A stretch of DNA of 64,000 nt, from the NCBI GenBank assembly GCA_026075535.2, contig AP026545.1:868001-932000 (forward strand), written 5' to 3'. This document shows, one piece after another, positions 21,127 through 31,956 of this stretch (within the stretch, counting starts at the first letter, position 1; every line of letters begins with the position of its first letter). The notes beneath the pieces are model-generated. The model saw only the letters and a list, made by a program, of their open reading frames with translations, had not been told where the DNA came from and ran no database searches. The stretch comes from Tricholoma matsutake. Its lineage: Eukaryota > Basidiomycota > Agaricomycetes > Agaricales > Tricholomataceae. A program made the translations under genes and the position numbers.

Positions 21127-21830
21127 TTAAGACTATAGGTCTTTAACTCAGCCTTGGCTTTGTATGTCACAGTTGGATGCTTTCCAACTATATCGGTATT
21201 GCACTAGGAGGCTTTCCTAGTGTATCGGGCTTCTGGCCTTCACTTGGGTACTTCCTCAAGTCGTTGCGGCTATCCGTACTCAGAGGCTTTCTGAGTAGAC
21301 CATTGGTTCATGTATCACAGTTGGAGGCTTTCCAACTGTCAAGTTCGAGTTATCACAGCTAGGGGCTTCCTAAGCTGTCGAGTGTTCTGGTTGAGTCTAA
21401 GACCATTGATTGAATTAGGTCAAGCTGAGGAATACAGGCAGTATTACTACAGCTTATATATGGTTCGAAGATGCCTATTGTCCAATCGGAATGCAGGATC
21501 ATTATCAAGTATAAATAGAAAGAACAATAGAAAAGACAGGCCTCATGCCTAGCATGAGGTGTCTGATGTTACAGATCCGACATCAAGGATCCGATGTCAA
21601 GGACATGCTGCAGCGCAGCATGTTGATCGTGAGTGTCCGACGTCATGGACCTGATGTCAAAGGGCTATCGTATCACAGCATGCATGGGAGTGGGTTCAGG
21701 TGCATGGAGTCACCATGCGTCAAAGTGTCTCCCATCGGAAGTGAGTCAAGTCAAATGAGAAAATTAAAGTGCCCGGTCTTGCCGGCATACGTCTGGTCGT
21801 CGTGGGTTACAATAACAGAAAATCATAACA
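21127..21830 (-). repeat. Element B1 3' LTR
   Basis: 704-bp LTR next to the purine-rich tract. It contains one CCTCATGCCTAGCATGAGG hairpin unit (about 21541-21560), where the 5' LTR has two. Confidence 0.93.
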
Positions 21831-22382
21831 TCACCCTCTCTCTATCTTTGAAGTCACTGACTTCAATCACCATCTTCTTTTCTCCACTCAGGAAGTGGGG
21901 TGGGTCGGGGTCTGAGGGAATCGGTTGGAGCACAGTAGGGTTCCCAGTTCTCTGTGCTCTCCAAGCAGGAGCCTTCTTGCCAGGCTATATCCACTCTCTT
22001 CATTGTAGTGGGCATTCCACTGGAGGTCGATCCATAGGGGTCTGCTCACACCTGCCAGTGGCCTCATGCCAGGGCGAAGCCCTGTCTGGTCGACGCAGAA
22101 GTCCTCTGAGATGTAGTCTTCCCCGTCTCGCTCTTCCTCAAAACACCACTCTTCGTATTGGGTCCTCACCCAGGTGTAGTCTGCCTTCGTGCTCCTCCAG
22201 GCAAAGAGGCAGCATTTGGGACAGGTCGAGGACATCCTTCTTATCCAGTTATCCAGAAGGGAATCCCATGCGGGCATACCCACGAGGGTCTGCCTGGGAG
22301 TATGTTCATTAATGGTCATTGGTCAATGACTGTTTGTCCAGGTGGTGTGTCTTGTAGTTGGTTTGGTCTGTGAAGCGTTGAT

Positions 22383-22400
22383 GGGGGGGGGGGGGGGGGG
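22383..22400. repeat. 18-base G homopolymer in element B1
   Basis: An uninterrupted run of 18 G on the plus strand between the chromodomain and the 3' LTR of B1. B2 has no equivalent run, so this is a private expansion or an assembly artefact. Confidence 0.8.
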
Positions 22401-22496
22401 AGCATTCTGTGATTTCTTCAGTCTGATGGGTGTTTTCGGTCTAGGGGGTTCTACAGCCATCGTCGCTGTTTATATGCCCCTAGGATTTTCTTGGCA

Positions 22497-22910
22497 TTAG
22501 TCAGGTTTCCCTTGGGCTCCCATGTTCTCTGAGGTCGGGTATCCAACCCACTTCACTAAGAAGTGCATGGTTCTTCCTTTCTTTTTGTGTCCAATGATCG
22601 CTTCCACTTTGTACTCCGATTTGCCTTCTATTAGATCAGGCAGTGGTTCTGGGAAGTTTGGTCCGTGTGCTTCGGTTTCTTTATATGGGGAGAGGAGTGC
22701 CGCGTGGAACACCGGGTGTATCTTCCACTGTTCTGGCAACTTTAGTTGGTAGGAGAGTGGGCTCAAGACCTTGTTGATGGTGAATGGTCCTTCTCTCTTT
22801 GGTGCGAGCTTCCTCGTTGCATGTGTTGTCTTGAGGTTCTTTGCTTCTAGCCACACTCTGTCTCCTTCTTTGAACGGGGTGAAGTGTCTTGTCATCCTTT
22901 CCACCATCAT
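22497..22910 (-). pseudogene. Element B1 integrase C-terminus and chromodomain
   Basis: Encodes the integrase C-terminal barrel (FKEGDRVWLEAKNL, LAPKREGPFTI, PVFHAALLSPY) and a chromodomain (YKVEAIIGHKKKG, HFLVKWVGYPTSEN). A frameshift just after SEN changes the ending to MGAQGKPD. The B2 copy keeps the frame through SWEPEGNL. Confidence 0.88.
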
Positions 22911-22952
22911 CTGTCTGGCTAACTCATGAGTTGCCTTCGCTTCGTCTTGGGC

Positions 22953-23702
22953 TCATTTCAGTGCAACAATTTGCTTCTCAATAGCTGGTATGTTCGTTTT
23001 CAAGTACGGGAGGGGGATTGCCTTGGGCTCGTAGCCCATCATGAGGTAGAATGGAGAGTTCTTCTGTACGGAGTGGGTTCTCTGGTTGTGCGTAAACTCC
23101 GCAGTTGGGAGGAGGTGTTTCCAATTCTCCTGGTTGTTTGAGCAGAAGATTCGTAAGTATACTTCCACTTCTTGGTTCACCTGTTCTGTCTCCCCATCGG
23201 TCTGGGGGTGGTATGCCATGCTCATTGCCAGCTTGATTCCAAGCAGTCTTCCTAGCTCCTGGAAAAGCTGTGAGGCAAATCTGGGATCTCTGTCGGAGAT
23301 GATCTTGTCTGGGAGGCCGAATCGTTTGTAGACATTGTCTAGGTAGAGGGTGGCCGCTCCCAATGCATCTACAGTTTTCCTGCAAGGGATAAAAATTACC
23401 CCCTTCGTAAGCCCATGGTCTACCATGACCATGAGTGCATCATAACCATCGGACTCTGGCAAGTCGGTTATAAAATCTGTCGTCACCATCGCAAATGGTC
23501 TCATTGCTTTGGATTTGATCAGTTGCAGTGGGGGTGTCATCGGGTGGGTGTTGACCTTCATCTGCTGGCATATTGCACATCCAGCAACATAGTTCTTGAT
23601 GTACATCATCATCCCCGGCCACCAGTAGTCTCTCCTGATCATTTCGGTTGTTTGCCATTGTCCCGGGTGTCCACTGGTCACTGCTTTGTGGTACTTTTGC
23701 AC
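22953..23702 (-). pseudogene. Element B1 integrase core
   Basis: Zinc-binding HHCC region (KYHKAVTSGHPGQW, CAICQQ), then core Asp in TTDFITDLPE, second Asp in ISDRDPRFAS and the Glu region in QTDGETEQVNQE, so the DDE triad looks intact. A TAG near 23740 separates it from the RNase H frame (B2 has a Tyr codon there), and a TGA near 22950 separates it from the C-terminal part. Confidence 0.9.
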
Positions 23703-23735
23703 CAGCTTCTTTCGTAGATCTCTGTTGTCTGGGAC

Positions 23736-25544
23736 CTAGCACCTGTCTTGGAAGAATAGAAGGCCATCTTCTATCTTCCAGTCTTCCAATGCCGACTTTA
23801 TCAGCAGTGTTCCTTTGGTCTTTAGCGCCTCAATTGCACTTTTCACCAGGTCATCTTTCATGATGCTCCCTGCCAGCAGGCCATGCATTTTGGTGTCAAC
23901 AAATTTCATGAATACTGTTTCTGGCAGCATTGTGATGTCTTCATTGTTGTTGTCTTCTTCTGGTATGTGATTCACTCTCTGTGATAATGCATCACTCTGC
24001 ACCATCTGTGATCCAGGCACATGGACAATTTGCAAGTCGAATTCTGATAGGAATAGGCTCCATCTTGCCTGTCGTCTGTTCAATTTCTGTGCCGTTCGGA
24101 AGTACATCAAGTTCTTGTGGTCCAACAGGATTACCACTGGGTGTCCTGAACCCACTAGGTAGTGTCTCCAGGTCTCTAGCAATTGTATTATCACTAGTAG
24201 CTCCCTGTCATAAATCTCGTAGTTCCATTCTGTTGGTGTTAGCACATGCGATATGTATCCACATGGGTGCCAGTCCCCGTTTGTGTCCCTTTGTCTCAGC
24301 ACTCCTCCTGTAGCGTGTTTCGAGGCATCTGATTTGATTGTGAATGGCTTTGTTGGGTCTGGCATCAGCAGTACCGGTGCTTCTGTGAATTTCCTTTTCA
24401 GCATTTGAAAGGCTTGTTTGCATTCCATTGTCCAGTTGAATGTCTTGTCCTTCCTTGTCAGTTCATTAAGTGGTCTGCTTGTCTCTGTGAAATGTCCAAT
24501 GAATTTCCTGTAGAAATTCCCAAATCCCAGGAAGGATCTGACTGCCTTTACGTTCATCAAGGTAGGCCAATCCTGTATACCTGCCAGTTTCATGTTGTCC
24601 ATGGCAATTTCATTGGGTTGGATGATTAGACCCAAGAATTCCACTTCATGGACGTCGAACTTGCATTTCTCTGGCTTCAGGTATAAGTCGTTTTCTGCCA
24701 GTCTTTGCAGTACTCTCTTTGTCCTTTCCTGGTGTTCATTCTGATCCTTGGAGAATATCAGGATGTCATCCATATAAATCACGAGCCATCCTTCTCCGAT
24801 CATGTCATGGAATATCTCATTCATCATTGCCTGGAAGGTTGCCGGTGAGTTGCATAATCCGAAGAACATCACCATTGGTTCAAACAGCCCTTGGTTTGTC
24901 TTGAAGGCTGCTTTCCATTGATCTCTGTCCTTGATTCTGACATTGTGATATCCCCATTGGATGTCCAATTTCGTAAACCATTTTGCCCCTCTTAGTTTGT
25001 CCAACAGGTCTCCTACCAGCGGCAGTGGGTATGTGTTCTTGATTGTTCCGTTATTCAAGTACCTGTAATCTTGGCAGGGCCGTAGCGCATCTGAGTCCTT
25101 CTTCGCAACGAAGAAGAATGGTGATGCCATGGGTGATTTTGATGGTCGAATGTATCCTTTCTGTAGGCTTTTGTTGAGAAACTCATTGAGTTTCTTTTGT
25201 TCTGCTGGTGACAATGGGTAAACCCTGCAATCTTTCGCCATAAAGTCTGTTTTCAGTTCGATTGCATGATCCCAGGGTCTTGATTCTGGGAATCTCTCTG
25301 ATGCTTCCTTGTCGAATATCCGTCGGTATTCCCTGTACTGTTCGGGGAGTAGTTCATTGAGGGTCTTTTGTTCAGGGTCTCCTTCCTTCTTGTGTGTCAG
25401 GTGTTGTGAGACTGATGTTTTTGCCCTGATCCAGATATTTTGTCCATAAGCATATTGTGGTGATCCCTTTGCCTTTACGATCCAAGAGATTGTCTTCGTC
25501 GATTGGGAGTACCCATATCTTGGTTCGTCATACTCCTCTGTCAA
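23736..25544 (-). CDS. Element B1 reverse transcriptase and RNase H
   Basis: 602 codons without a stop. It holds RT blocks FFFVAKKDSDALRPCQDYRYLN, FTKLDIQWGYHNV and the palm motif VIYMDDILIFSK with both catalytic Asps. RNase H follows with KSDASKHATGGVLRQ, YDRELLVII, LLDHKNLMYF and a QSDALSQR ending. This is the best-preserved RT domain in the window. It is still only part of a broken polyprotein. Confidence 0.93.
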   Translation of the reverse strand: MTEEYDEPRYGYSQSTKTISWIVKAKGSPQYAYGQNIWIRAKTSVSQHLTHKKEGDPEQKTLNELLPEQYREYRRIFDKEASERFPESRPWDHAIELKTDFMAKDCRVYPLSPAEQKKLNEFLNKSLQKGYIRPSKSPMASPFFFVAKKDSDALRPCQDYRYLNNGTIKNTYPLPLVGDLLDKLRGAKWFTKLDIQWGYHNVRIKDRDQWKAAFKTNQGLFEPMVMFFGLCNSPATFQAMMNEIFHDMIGEGWLVIYMDDILIFSKDQNEHQERTKRVLQRLAENDLYLKPEKCKFDVHEVEFLGLIIQPNEIAMDNMKLAGIQDWPTLMNVKAVRSFLGFGNFYRKFIGHFTETSRPLNELTRKDKTFNWTMECKQAFQMLKRKFTEAPVLLMPDPTKPFTIKSDASKHATGGVLRQRDTNGDWHPCGYISHVLTPTEWNYEIYDRELLVIIQLLETWRHYLVGSGHPVVILLDHKNLMYFRTAQKLNRRQARWSLFLSEFDLQIVHVPGSQMVQSDALSQRVNHIPEEDNNNEDITMLPETVFMKFVDTKMHGLLAGSIMKDDLVKSAIEALKTKGTLLIKSALEDWKIEDGLLFFQDRC

Positions 25545-25585
25545 TGGTGTTTAGCCGGTTCGAATATTCCAATGATGGGTTCTCC

Positions 25586-26626
25586 TCAGATGTAGGCAAC
25601 TAGTAGTTCATCGTCTGCGATCCTTTGTTCGGGTGTCCCTTCCAGTTGTTCCGTTGCCTGTTCCTTTGCCTGTTTGTGGTTTTCCGGTGCTGGGTTTTCC
25701 TTCCCAGTGTCTTCTTTGTCTTGTGGCCCAATGGGCTCTGCATCTTGAAGAGTCGTGACTGCAATCTCTTCATCCTCCACTTCTTCGATTGTCGCTCTCC
25801 GTGTTTTGAAGGGTGTCTTGCCCCCTTCCCATTTAGTTTGGAGTGCCTCTCCCATCTCTTTTGCTTTAGCGGCAATTCTTTGGCATCGTGCTAGTCGTTC
25901 CTCACTTGCCAATTTCTTTTTGAGGGCGAGCTTCTCTAGTTCTTTAGTGGCTGCACAGCGCCATGTAAGTTGCTCTTCTTCTTTTGCCTTTGTCTTGAGG
26001 CCCATCTTTTCTTTTGCTTGGGCGACCATCCTTTGGGCCCATGCCCGTTTCTCCTCTCTTGTCATTTCTTTGAAGGGCCTCCCTTCTTCCTTGGCCATTC
26101 TCCGGTGCCAAGCCAGATGTTCGTCATTGGGTTTCTCCATTCGTACCCTTCTGATGAGGGTCTTCCCTTTCCCAAATGAGAATTCTGGGTGGGTTCTGTT
26201 GGTCATTTGGAATTGGAAGGTTTCAATTCTCCAGTCGATTACTGGATTGATTCTTCTGAGCCATGGCAGACCCAGGATGATTGATTCTTTCCCTAATCCC
26301 GCAATGAGGAACGTTGTTGGGAATGATCTTCCGTTGATCGTCAGGAATCCTTTGGTGTAGTGGGAAATCTCCCCTTTCTTATTTGGGGTTCCATCCACGT
26401 TCTTGACCCTGATTGTCCTCTCCAGGGGGTGTAACTCAAATCCGCTGCTTTTTGCGAATTTGTGGCTCATGAATATTCCTCCTGCTCCTGAGTCGAGTAG
26501 GGCTTCGGTTTTGACAGCTTTCCCTCTGCCTGCTCCTAGCACTTTGACATCTAAATGCATAGATTGATTCTTCAAAGTGGCTAGTAGTACAGAGCAGACA
26601 GAGAGTTTGGTGGTACCCGGCATCAA
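25586..26626 (-). CDS. Element B1 aspartic protease and Lys/Glu-rich linker
   Basis: Retropepsin with ALLDSGAGGIFMS and the flap/second-turn region IILGLPWLRRINPVIDW. A roughly 150-residue charged helical linker (KEKMGLKTKAKEEEQL and similar) follows and leads to the RT. In B2 this linker is duplicated. A short gap and stop separate it from the RT frame. Confidence 0.88.
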   Translation of the reverse strand: MMPGTTKLSVCSVLLATLKNQSMHLDVKVLGAGRGKAVKTEALLDSGAGGIFMSHKFAKSSGFELHPLERTIRVKNVDGTPNKKGEISHYTKGFLTINGRSFPTTFLIAGLGKESIILGLPWLRRINPVIDWRIETFQFQMTNRTHPEFSFGKGKTLIRRVRMEKPNDEHLAWHRRMAKEEGRPFKEMTREEKRAWAQRMVAQAKEKMGLKTKAKEEEQLTWRCAATKELEKLALKKKLASEERLARCQRIAAKAKEMGEALQTKWEGGKTPFKTRRATIEEVEDEEIAVTTLQDAEPIGPQDKEDTGKENPAPENHKQAKEQATEQLEGTPEQRIADDELLVAYI

Positions 26627-26640
26627 GGCAGGCCACCTCT

Positions 26641-27490
26641 TTAAAAACCCTCATCCCCTATTAAGGTGAAAGCTTTCTCCTTTCCTTCTTCATCAAGTTC
26701 TTTCATGATTGCCTGGATCTTCAAGTAGGCTTCTTTGCCTTTCTTCTTCGGGAATGACCGATTTTTGGCCCTCGTCTCCCCTTTCTTATGTTCAGTTGCT
26801 CTGTGTCCTGATTGGTGGCACACAAAGCATAATCCCTTCTTCATATGCTCGATCCTCTCTTGATTGGAGAGTTGGTTAATCTCAAGTGGACCTTCCTTCG
26901 ATTTGGAGTTGGGCAGCTTCCTTGCTAAGGCCTCTTGTGCCTTCCCAGCTATGGCCCTTGCTCTTCTCCATTGTCCATCGTACTTGGAGGCGGCGTTGAT
27001 CATCCCTTCCAATGTGGTGGGGATTGTTTCCATGTTAAAGACTCTCAAGGAGTCTTGGGTTCAGCCCATCCATGAAGAGCTCGATGAGGGCGGTGTCATC
27101 ATTGATTCCTGCCTTCTCTCACAGGATTCGGAACTGTGCTATGTAGTCCTCCAGGTCCTGTCCCTGCTTCAATGTTTTCATGTCTGTCCTGGCTCTGCCA
27201 GCTTCGTCAATTGGTGTGAACACTGTTTTGAGTGCCACTTCGAAGGTCGACCATGTTCCTAGGTCTTCCTTTTCTGCCCATGTCTGTGCCCAGGGCGTGG
27301 CGGTTCCTCCGTTCATGAATGACAGCGCGAAGATGATCTTTTTCTTGTTGGTGTCATAGATTCTGTGGTTCACTCTCAGATAGAGTTTTACTTCTTGTAA
27401 GAACTTTGCAGTTCTGGTTTGGTCCCCTGTGAAGTCAGAGGGGGTTTGTATCCTGATCTCCTTGGTCGATGCAGTGGGTTTGGTAGACAT
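26641..27490 (-). pseudogene. Element B1 gag
   Basis: Starts at ATG 27490. Capsid-like blocks: FTGDQTRTAKFLQEVKLYL, FALSFMNGG, WAQTWAEK and GQDLEDYIAQFRIL. A TGA at 27121-27119 follows; B2 has CGA at the same place (45377-45375). A 1-2 nt frameshift near 27050 precedes the last block, with the knuckle CFVCHQSGHRATEH (C-x2-C-x4-H-x4-H, not the usual final Cys). B2 has the same CCHH form. Confidence 0.88.
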
Positions 27491-27760
27491 GTTGGTGTTG
27501 TCGTTGGATAGGGAGAATGGATCTCGTTCTGGGGTTTCTTCTTTATCAAAGGATCTAAAATCATCTTTGTCGAGGTATCGGGGTTCTTCATCACTGGTTC
27601 TCCTTGAGAACCACTTTTGTGCTGGTTCCGAGTATTGTACTAGTCGACCCTGGTATCTATACCACGGGGTTCTTCCTGATGATGATGCTCCGGTTGGAGG
27701 TCTGTCTGGGCTTTGTCTGAAAGACGTTGTGTCTGCACCTAGGTAGGTGGACTTCGTAGA

Positions 27761-27772
27761 TCAGCTTGACCT
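27761..27772 (-). promoter_or_regulatory. Element B1 primer-binding site, self-complementary to the LTR
   Basis: Element strand AGGTCAAGCTGA, 2 nt from the LTR edge. Its exact reverse complement in element sense, TCAGCTTGACCT, lies in the 5' LTR (28066-28055), beginning 32 nt downstream of TATATAAG (28098-28091). Confidence 0.75.
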
Positions 27773-27774
27773 TT

Positions 27775-28517
27775 TGTTAAGACTATAGGTCTTTAACTCA
27801 GCCTTGGCTTTGTATGTCACAGTTGGATGCTTTCCAACTATATCGGTATCGCACTAGGAGGCTTTCCTAGTGTATCGGGCTTCTGGCCTTCACTTGGGTC
27901 GTTGCGGCTATCCATACTCAGAGGCTTTCTGAGTAGACCGTTGGTTTGTGTATCACAGTTGGAGGCTTTCCAACTGTCAAGTTTGAGTTATCACAGCTAG
28001 GGGCTTCCTAAGCTGTCGAGTGTTCTGGTTGAGTCTAAGACTGTTGATTGAATTAGGTCAAGCTGAGGAATACAGGCAGTATTACTACAGCTTATATACG
28101 GTTCAAAGATGCCTATTGTCCAATCGGAATGCAGGATCATTATCAAGTATAAATAGAAAGAACAATAGAAAAGACAGGCCTCATGCCTTGCATGAGGCGT
28201 CCGATGTTACGGAGTGCTGCGGTGCAGCATGTCAGGGATCAATAAGAGAATAGCCTCATGCCTAGCATGAGGTGTCTGATGTTACGGATCCGATGTCAAG
28301 GATCCGATGTCGATCGTGAGTGTCCGACATCATGGACCTGATGTCAAAGGGCTATCATATCACAGCATGCGTGGGAGTGGGTTCAGGTGCATGGAGTCAC
28401 CATGCATCAAAGCGTCTCCCGTCGGAAGTGAGTTGAGTCAAATGAGAAAATTAAAGTGCCCGGTCTTGCCGGCATACGTCTGGTTGTCGTGGGTTACAAT
28501 AACAGAAAATCATAACA
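27775..28517 (-). repeat. Element B1 5' LTR
   Basis: 743-bp LTR. Relative to its own 3' LTR it has an extra hairpin unit and the spacer CAGGGATCAATAAGAGAATA (about 28228-28252). The B2 5' LTR has the same extra module. Confidence 0.93.
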
Positions 28518-28766
28518 TTGTTGATTTACAAACTGGCAATACAATACAAAAGTAGCTAGCTTAAATACTAAGGTCGGAGTTTCTGAGGCTGTGGTAATAT
28601 GAAAACCAGCTTCCGAGGCAAATCCTGAAACTGTTTCACCTAATTGGAAATGAGGGAATTTTGTCTCTAGGCAGTGCTGCTGATAGGAGGTGGGCTGTGA
28701 TGCAAGGTGGCCAGGAAGGGGGGCAGAAAACGATCAGAAATCTGGTCGAGAGAATCAGTCTTGACA
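28518..28766 (-). repeat. Element C 3' LTR, right part (after B1)
   Basis: Continuation of the split C LTR, from TTGTTGATTTACAAACTGG to GTCTTGACA. The polypurine tract follows directly at 28767. Confidence 0.92.
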
Positions 28767-28920
28767 GTATTTCCCCCTTAGTGCCAAGCCTACAAGGCAC
28801 ATGAAGGTTCAAATCCAAATTGGGTATGTTGATTTTGATGTTGATGGGTTCCCAGGTTTTTTCTTCAACCACCACCACCACCACTAACCTCCACCTTCCA
28901 ACCACCATACTAACATATCC

Positions 28921-29695
28921 TTGCATGTGGAGAAGATCACGGCCCTCAGGGCCCAGCAAGAAAAGTTGATGGAGGAACTCCAGCTTGAGGAAGAGGCAAG
29001 GGAGGCTGAGGAGTGCAGAGTTGCCAAGGAGGCTGCAAGGGAGGTAGCCAGAGTAGAGGCAGAGAAGAAGGCCATGGAAGAGGAGCAGAGCTGCCAAGAG
29101 GGCAGAAAAGAAGTGGAAGGCCGCAGAAATGGATGAGGCTGAGGGGAGTACCTCCCCCAAGAAGGCAAAAGGAAAGGCAAGGGCAGAGGTGCCCAAAGCT
29201 GAGGTTCCTGTGTGGCTACAAGCCGCCATTCCATGCAAAAGGTAAGTCATATATTATTCTTGTTGTACTTCCATGCTGACTTCTAGTAGATGTTCAAATC
29301 AAAAGTTGTTGTGTTTCTGGATGGGAACCCGGGGTTGGGCCTGTGAGCCCTGCACCAAAGTGAAGCACAAGTGTGAAGAGGTGGTGTGGGAGGGCCAGGT
29401 GTTGCAGGCCGGACCTGGGCTAGGGGAGAATGAGGGAGTGATGGAGTTGCTTAAGGAGTTGGTGAGGGCAGTAAAGGGGGTGAAGAAAGAAATGTGGGAA
29501 CTCCGGGAGCTCCAGGTGATAAGCGAGGGTGTGATTGGCATCCAAGAAACGATGTCGGACATCCTAGTGGTGTTGGATCTGGAGTGGAACCAGGAGTCTG
29601 AGGAGGAAGAGGATGAAGAAGAAGAGGGTGAAGAGGAGGAGGAGTTAAGAGGAGGAGGAGTTGGAGGTGCAAGGGGAGCTGCTGGGACTTGCTGA
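28921..29695 (+). pseudogene. Antisense gene inside element C: coiled-coil protein with CxxC-type Cys cluster
   Basis: Lies on the strand opposite to C's pol, between the chromodomain and the 3' LTR. The first exon encodes a long charged coiled coil (LRAQQEKLMEELQLEEEA, AKEAAREVARVEAEKKA), then, after a small frameshift near 29087, AEKKWKAAEMDEAEGS and a basic tail ending QAAIPCKR. A GTAAGT donor at about 29241 and a CTAG acceptor at about 29286 define an intron. The second exon has KLLCFW and GWACEPCTKVKHKCEE, a Cys pattern like a fungal zinc cluster, followed by a helical region and an acidic EEEDEEEEGEEEEE tail. The composition and splice signals suggest a genuine gene carried by the element. 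Its function is unknown. Confidence 0.6.
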
Positions 29696-29809
29696 AAAAG
29701 CAGCAGGTGAGGGAGTGGCAGAGGAGTAGGGAATGGGTGGGGAATCTGGAGTTCTTTTAAATTTTCTGATAATAAGTTTTTTGAGGATCTTGTCTTGAAA
29801 TGAAGGGTG

Positions 29810-30220
29810 TTAAGTGAAAAGGGGTCTGGGTTTCCCTGGGTAATGAGTGTGAAAGTCTGTAACGAGTTCCTGGGCATGATCAAGTTCTGTAGCTGGAAGC
29901 CAGGAGGTTTCTTCATCAGTCCCTTGGTAACCTTCCCACCGTACGAAATAGAGTAGCTTGCATCGACAGCAGTTGTCAATCTTTGAATTGAGGATTTCCA
30001 CAATCTCATACTCCAGTTCGTTGTCTATAATGACTGGAGGAGGTGGAGGTTGAATGTGATTAGGAATTGTGTTGGGAGTGTCTTCTTCTAGTTGGGAGAG
30101 ATGGAATACTGGGTGGACACCCCAGAGGTGATCCGGAAGTCGAAGGGTAACTGAGTGGGTACCTGGATGGGCAATGATTTCAAAAGGGCCATAGAACTTT
30201 TCTGAGAGCTTCTTGGAGGG
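29810..30220 (-). pseudogene. Element C integrase C-terminus and chromodomain
   Basis: The chromodomain is clear: EILNSKIDNC, LLYFVRWEGYQG, EETSWLPATELDHAQELV. The upstream part (30001-30220) contains the integrase barrel to linker region in a different frame, with SQYSISPN-type and VHPVFHLSQLEEDT-type fragments. Confidence 0.8.
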
Positions 30221-31141
30221 TCAAGTAGTGTGTAGGTGCTCGCCTTTGATGAAAGTGTAATCACCGATTTTGAAGTCAGGAGCGGGTGCCCACTGTTTGT
30301 CTGCAGGACCTTGATAGCACTTCTGTGCTTCTGTGAGTTGCTTCCGGAGTTCCTGGTGGCAATCATCAAGGTTGACCACAAAATGGCATGTGCATTGTGA
30401 GGCTAGTTCATGCTCTGGGAAAACCATGATGTTTGGATGGTAACCCTTGTCGGCAAAGAAGGGTGAAACTCCGGTGGAAGCTGAGGGAGCATTGTTGTAT
30501 GCAAATTCCCCCAAGGGTAAAAATTGGGACCAGTTGTCCTGTTGGTAGTTGCAGAAGATCCACAAGTACTGTTCAAGGGGTCTGGTTGAGGCATTCAGTT
30601 TGTCCATCGCCTTCTGGATGGTAATCCGAAGTGAAGTGGATTTTCATGTCCAGGGCTTGCCTGAGAGAGCGGAAGAAATGGGAAATGAACTCAGAACCCC
30701 GGTCGCAGGTGACGTGGGATGGAACACTATGTTTGGAGAAGATGTGCATGACAAAGAGATTAGCGAGTTCTTGTGCCATGATTTCGTTTACTGTGGGGAT
30801 GAAAATACCCTGTTTGGAGAGTCGGTCTACAATGACCGGGATGGCAGTGTGACCATTGGAGTCCAGTAACTGTTCGATGAAGTCCATGGAAATTGAGTTC
30901 CAAGGCCTTTCCAGGACCAGAAGTTGCTTCAGAAATCTGTAGGGTTTGTGTCAGGGAGATTTGGAGCATTTGCAGGTAGTACAAGACTTGCAAAAGTCCT
31001 GCACAAGGGTGCAGAGATTGGGCCAAACATATTCCCATCGGATAAGCTGAAGAGTCTTGTTTTGCCCATAGTGACCTGAGAGGATGTGGTCATGCTTGTA
31101 TTGTAAGACTTTAAGATGGAGGTCCATGACATCTGGAACAT
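30221..31141 (-). pseudogene. Element C integrase
   Basis: Zinc region HYGQNKTLQLIRWEYVW with CKSCTTCK (31085-30960), then the core: SMDFIEQL (first Asp), VTCDRGSEFISHF (second Asp), and HPEGDGQTECLNQ (Glu). The C-terminal part (30607-30221) has EFAYNNAPSASTGVSPFF and DFKIGDYTFIKGEHL. Two frame changes break it (near 30885 and 30590). Confidence 0.85.
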
Positions 31142-31322
31142 AAATCTGGTTGAAGTGGCGGAGAAGTCTGCTGTTGTCTAGAGACCAATTTGGGGCGGAT
31201 GGTGAAGGAAGGTGTGAGGAGGAGATGGGATCAAGAGGAAGTGAGGATCAAATATTGTTGTGGAGTTTTTCAATGTCCATGAGAATGGCTTGTCAGAGGA
31301 TAGGAGTAGCAAGAAAAGTGGC

Positions 31323-31956
31323 TCAGAGGGAGAATGTGAGTTGTTCTTGAGTAAAGACTGGATGGAAGTTGCTCAGATTTACTGAGGCGAAGTCGCTATT
31401 TCCCCCTTTGCGGTAGACATCCCAGCATCTAGTGAGCGCATTGGGTTTAGCCCCTAGTTTACCAGGGCAGAAGTGGATGGCAAGGTTGAACTGTGAAAGG
31501 TATTCTGACCACTGAGCTTGACAACAAGTAAGGAGCTTCGTGGTACTGAAAGTATTCCAAGTTTTGGTGATCCATGACCACATCTACTGGATTTCCTGAA
31601 CCTTCAAGGTACTGTCGCCAGTGTTTGAAAGCTTCAAAGATAGCAAGAAGTTCCTTGTCATGGGTGTCGTAGTTCAATTCAGCTGGGTTGAAGGAACAGG
31701 AGTGGAATGCAACTGGGTGGATTTCTCCATCCAAGGTATAGATGGAAAGGATTGCCGCTAAGGCATAATCTGAGGCGTCTGTCTCCAAGATAATGTGGGA
31801 ATCCGGTAGCCATTGAGTGAGTATTGGAGCATGAGTGAATTCTTCTTTTAGTTTGTTGAAGGCTTCTTGACATTTCTTGCCAAAGTCCCAAGGCATGTGT
31901 TTCCAGGTGAGTCTGGTGAGTGGGATGATGATGTCGGAATATCCGTGGATGAACCA
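31323..31956 (-). pseudogene. Element C RNase H
   Basis: LETDASDYALAAILS, YDTHDKELLAIFEAFKHW, DVVMDHQNLEYF, then after a frame change WSEYLSQFNLAIHFCPGKLG and ALTRCWDVY. A TGA at 31959-31957 separates it from the RT frame, where the family has Arg (FY-R-x-F). Confidence 0.87.

Larger units (their letters stand above)
21127..28517 (-). mobile_element. Ty3/gypsy chromovirus element B1, nested in the C LTR
   Basis: 7391-bp element with LTRs of 704 bp (21127-21830) and 743 bp (27775-28517), ends TGTTAAGAC...TCATAACA, and 5-bp duplications TTGTT (21122-21126; 28518-28522). In element sense: primer-binding site, gag, protease, RT, RNase H, integrase, chromodomain, then a purine-rich tract at 21831-21850. 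It is closely related to B2 (39296-46736). The coding regions are nearly complete but contain frameshifts and several stops. Confidence 0.95.

Noticed and set aside
29273..30009. Long minus-strand ORF (29299-30009) opposite the antisense gene
   Set aside because: Pro/Leu/Ser-rich shadow of the acidic GAGGAG tract and of the chromodomain in another frame. The real minus-strand signal there is the chromodomain only.
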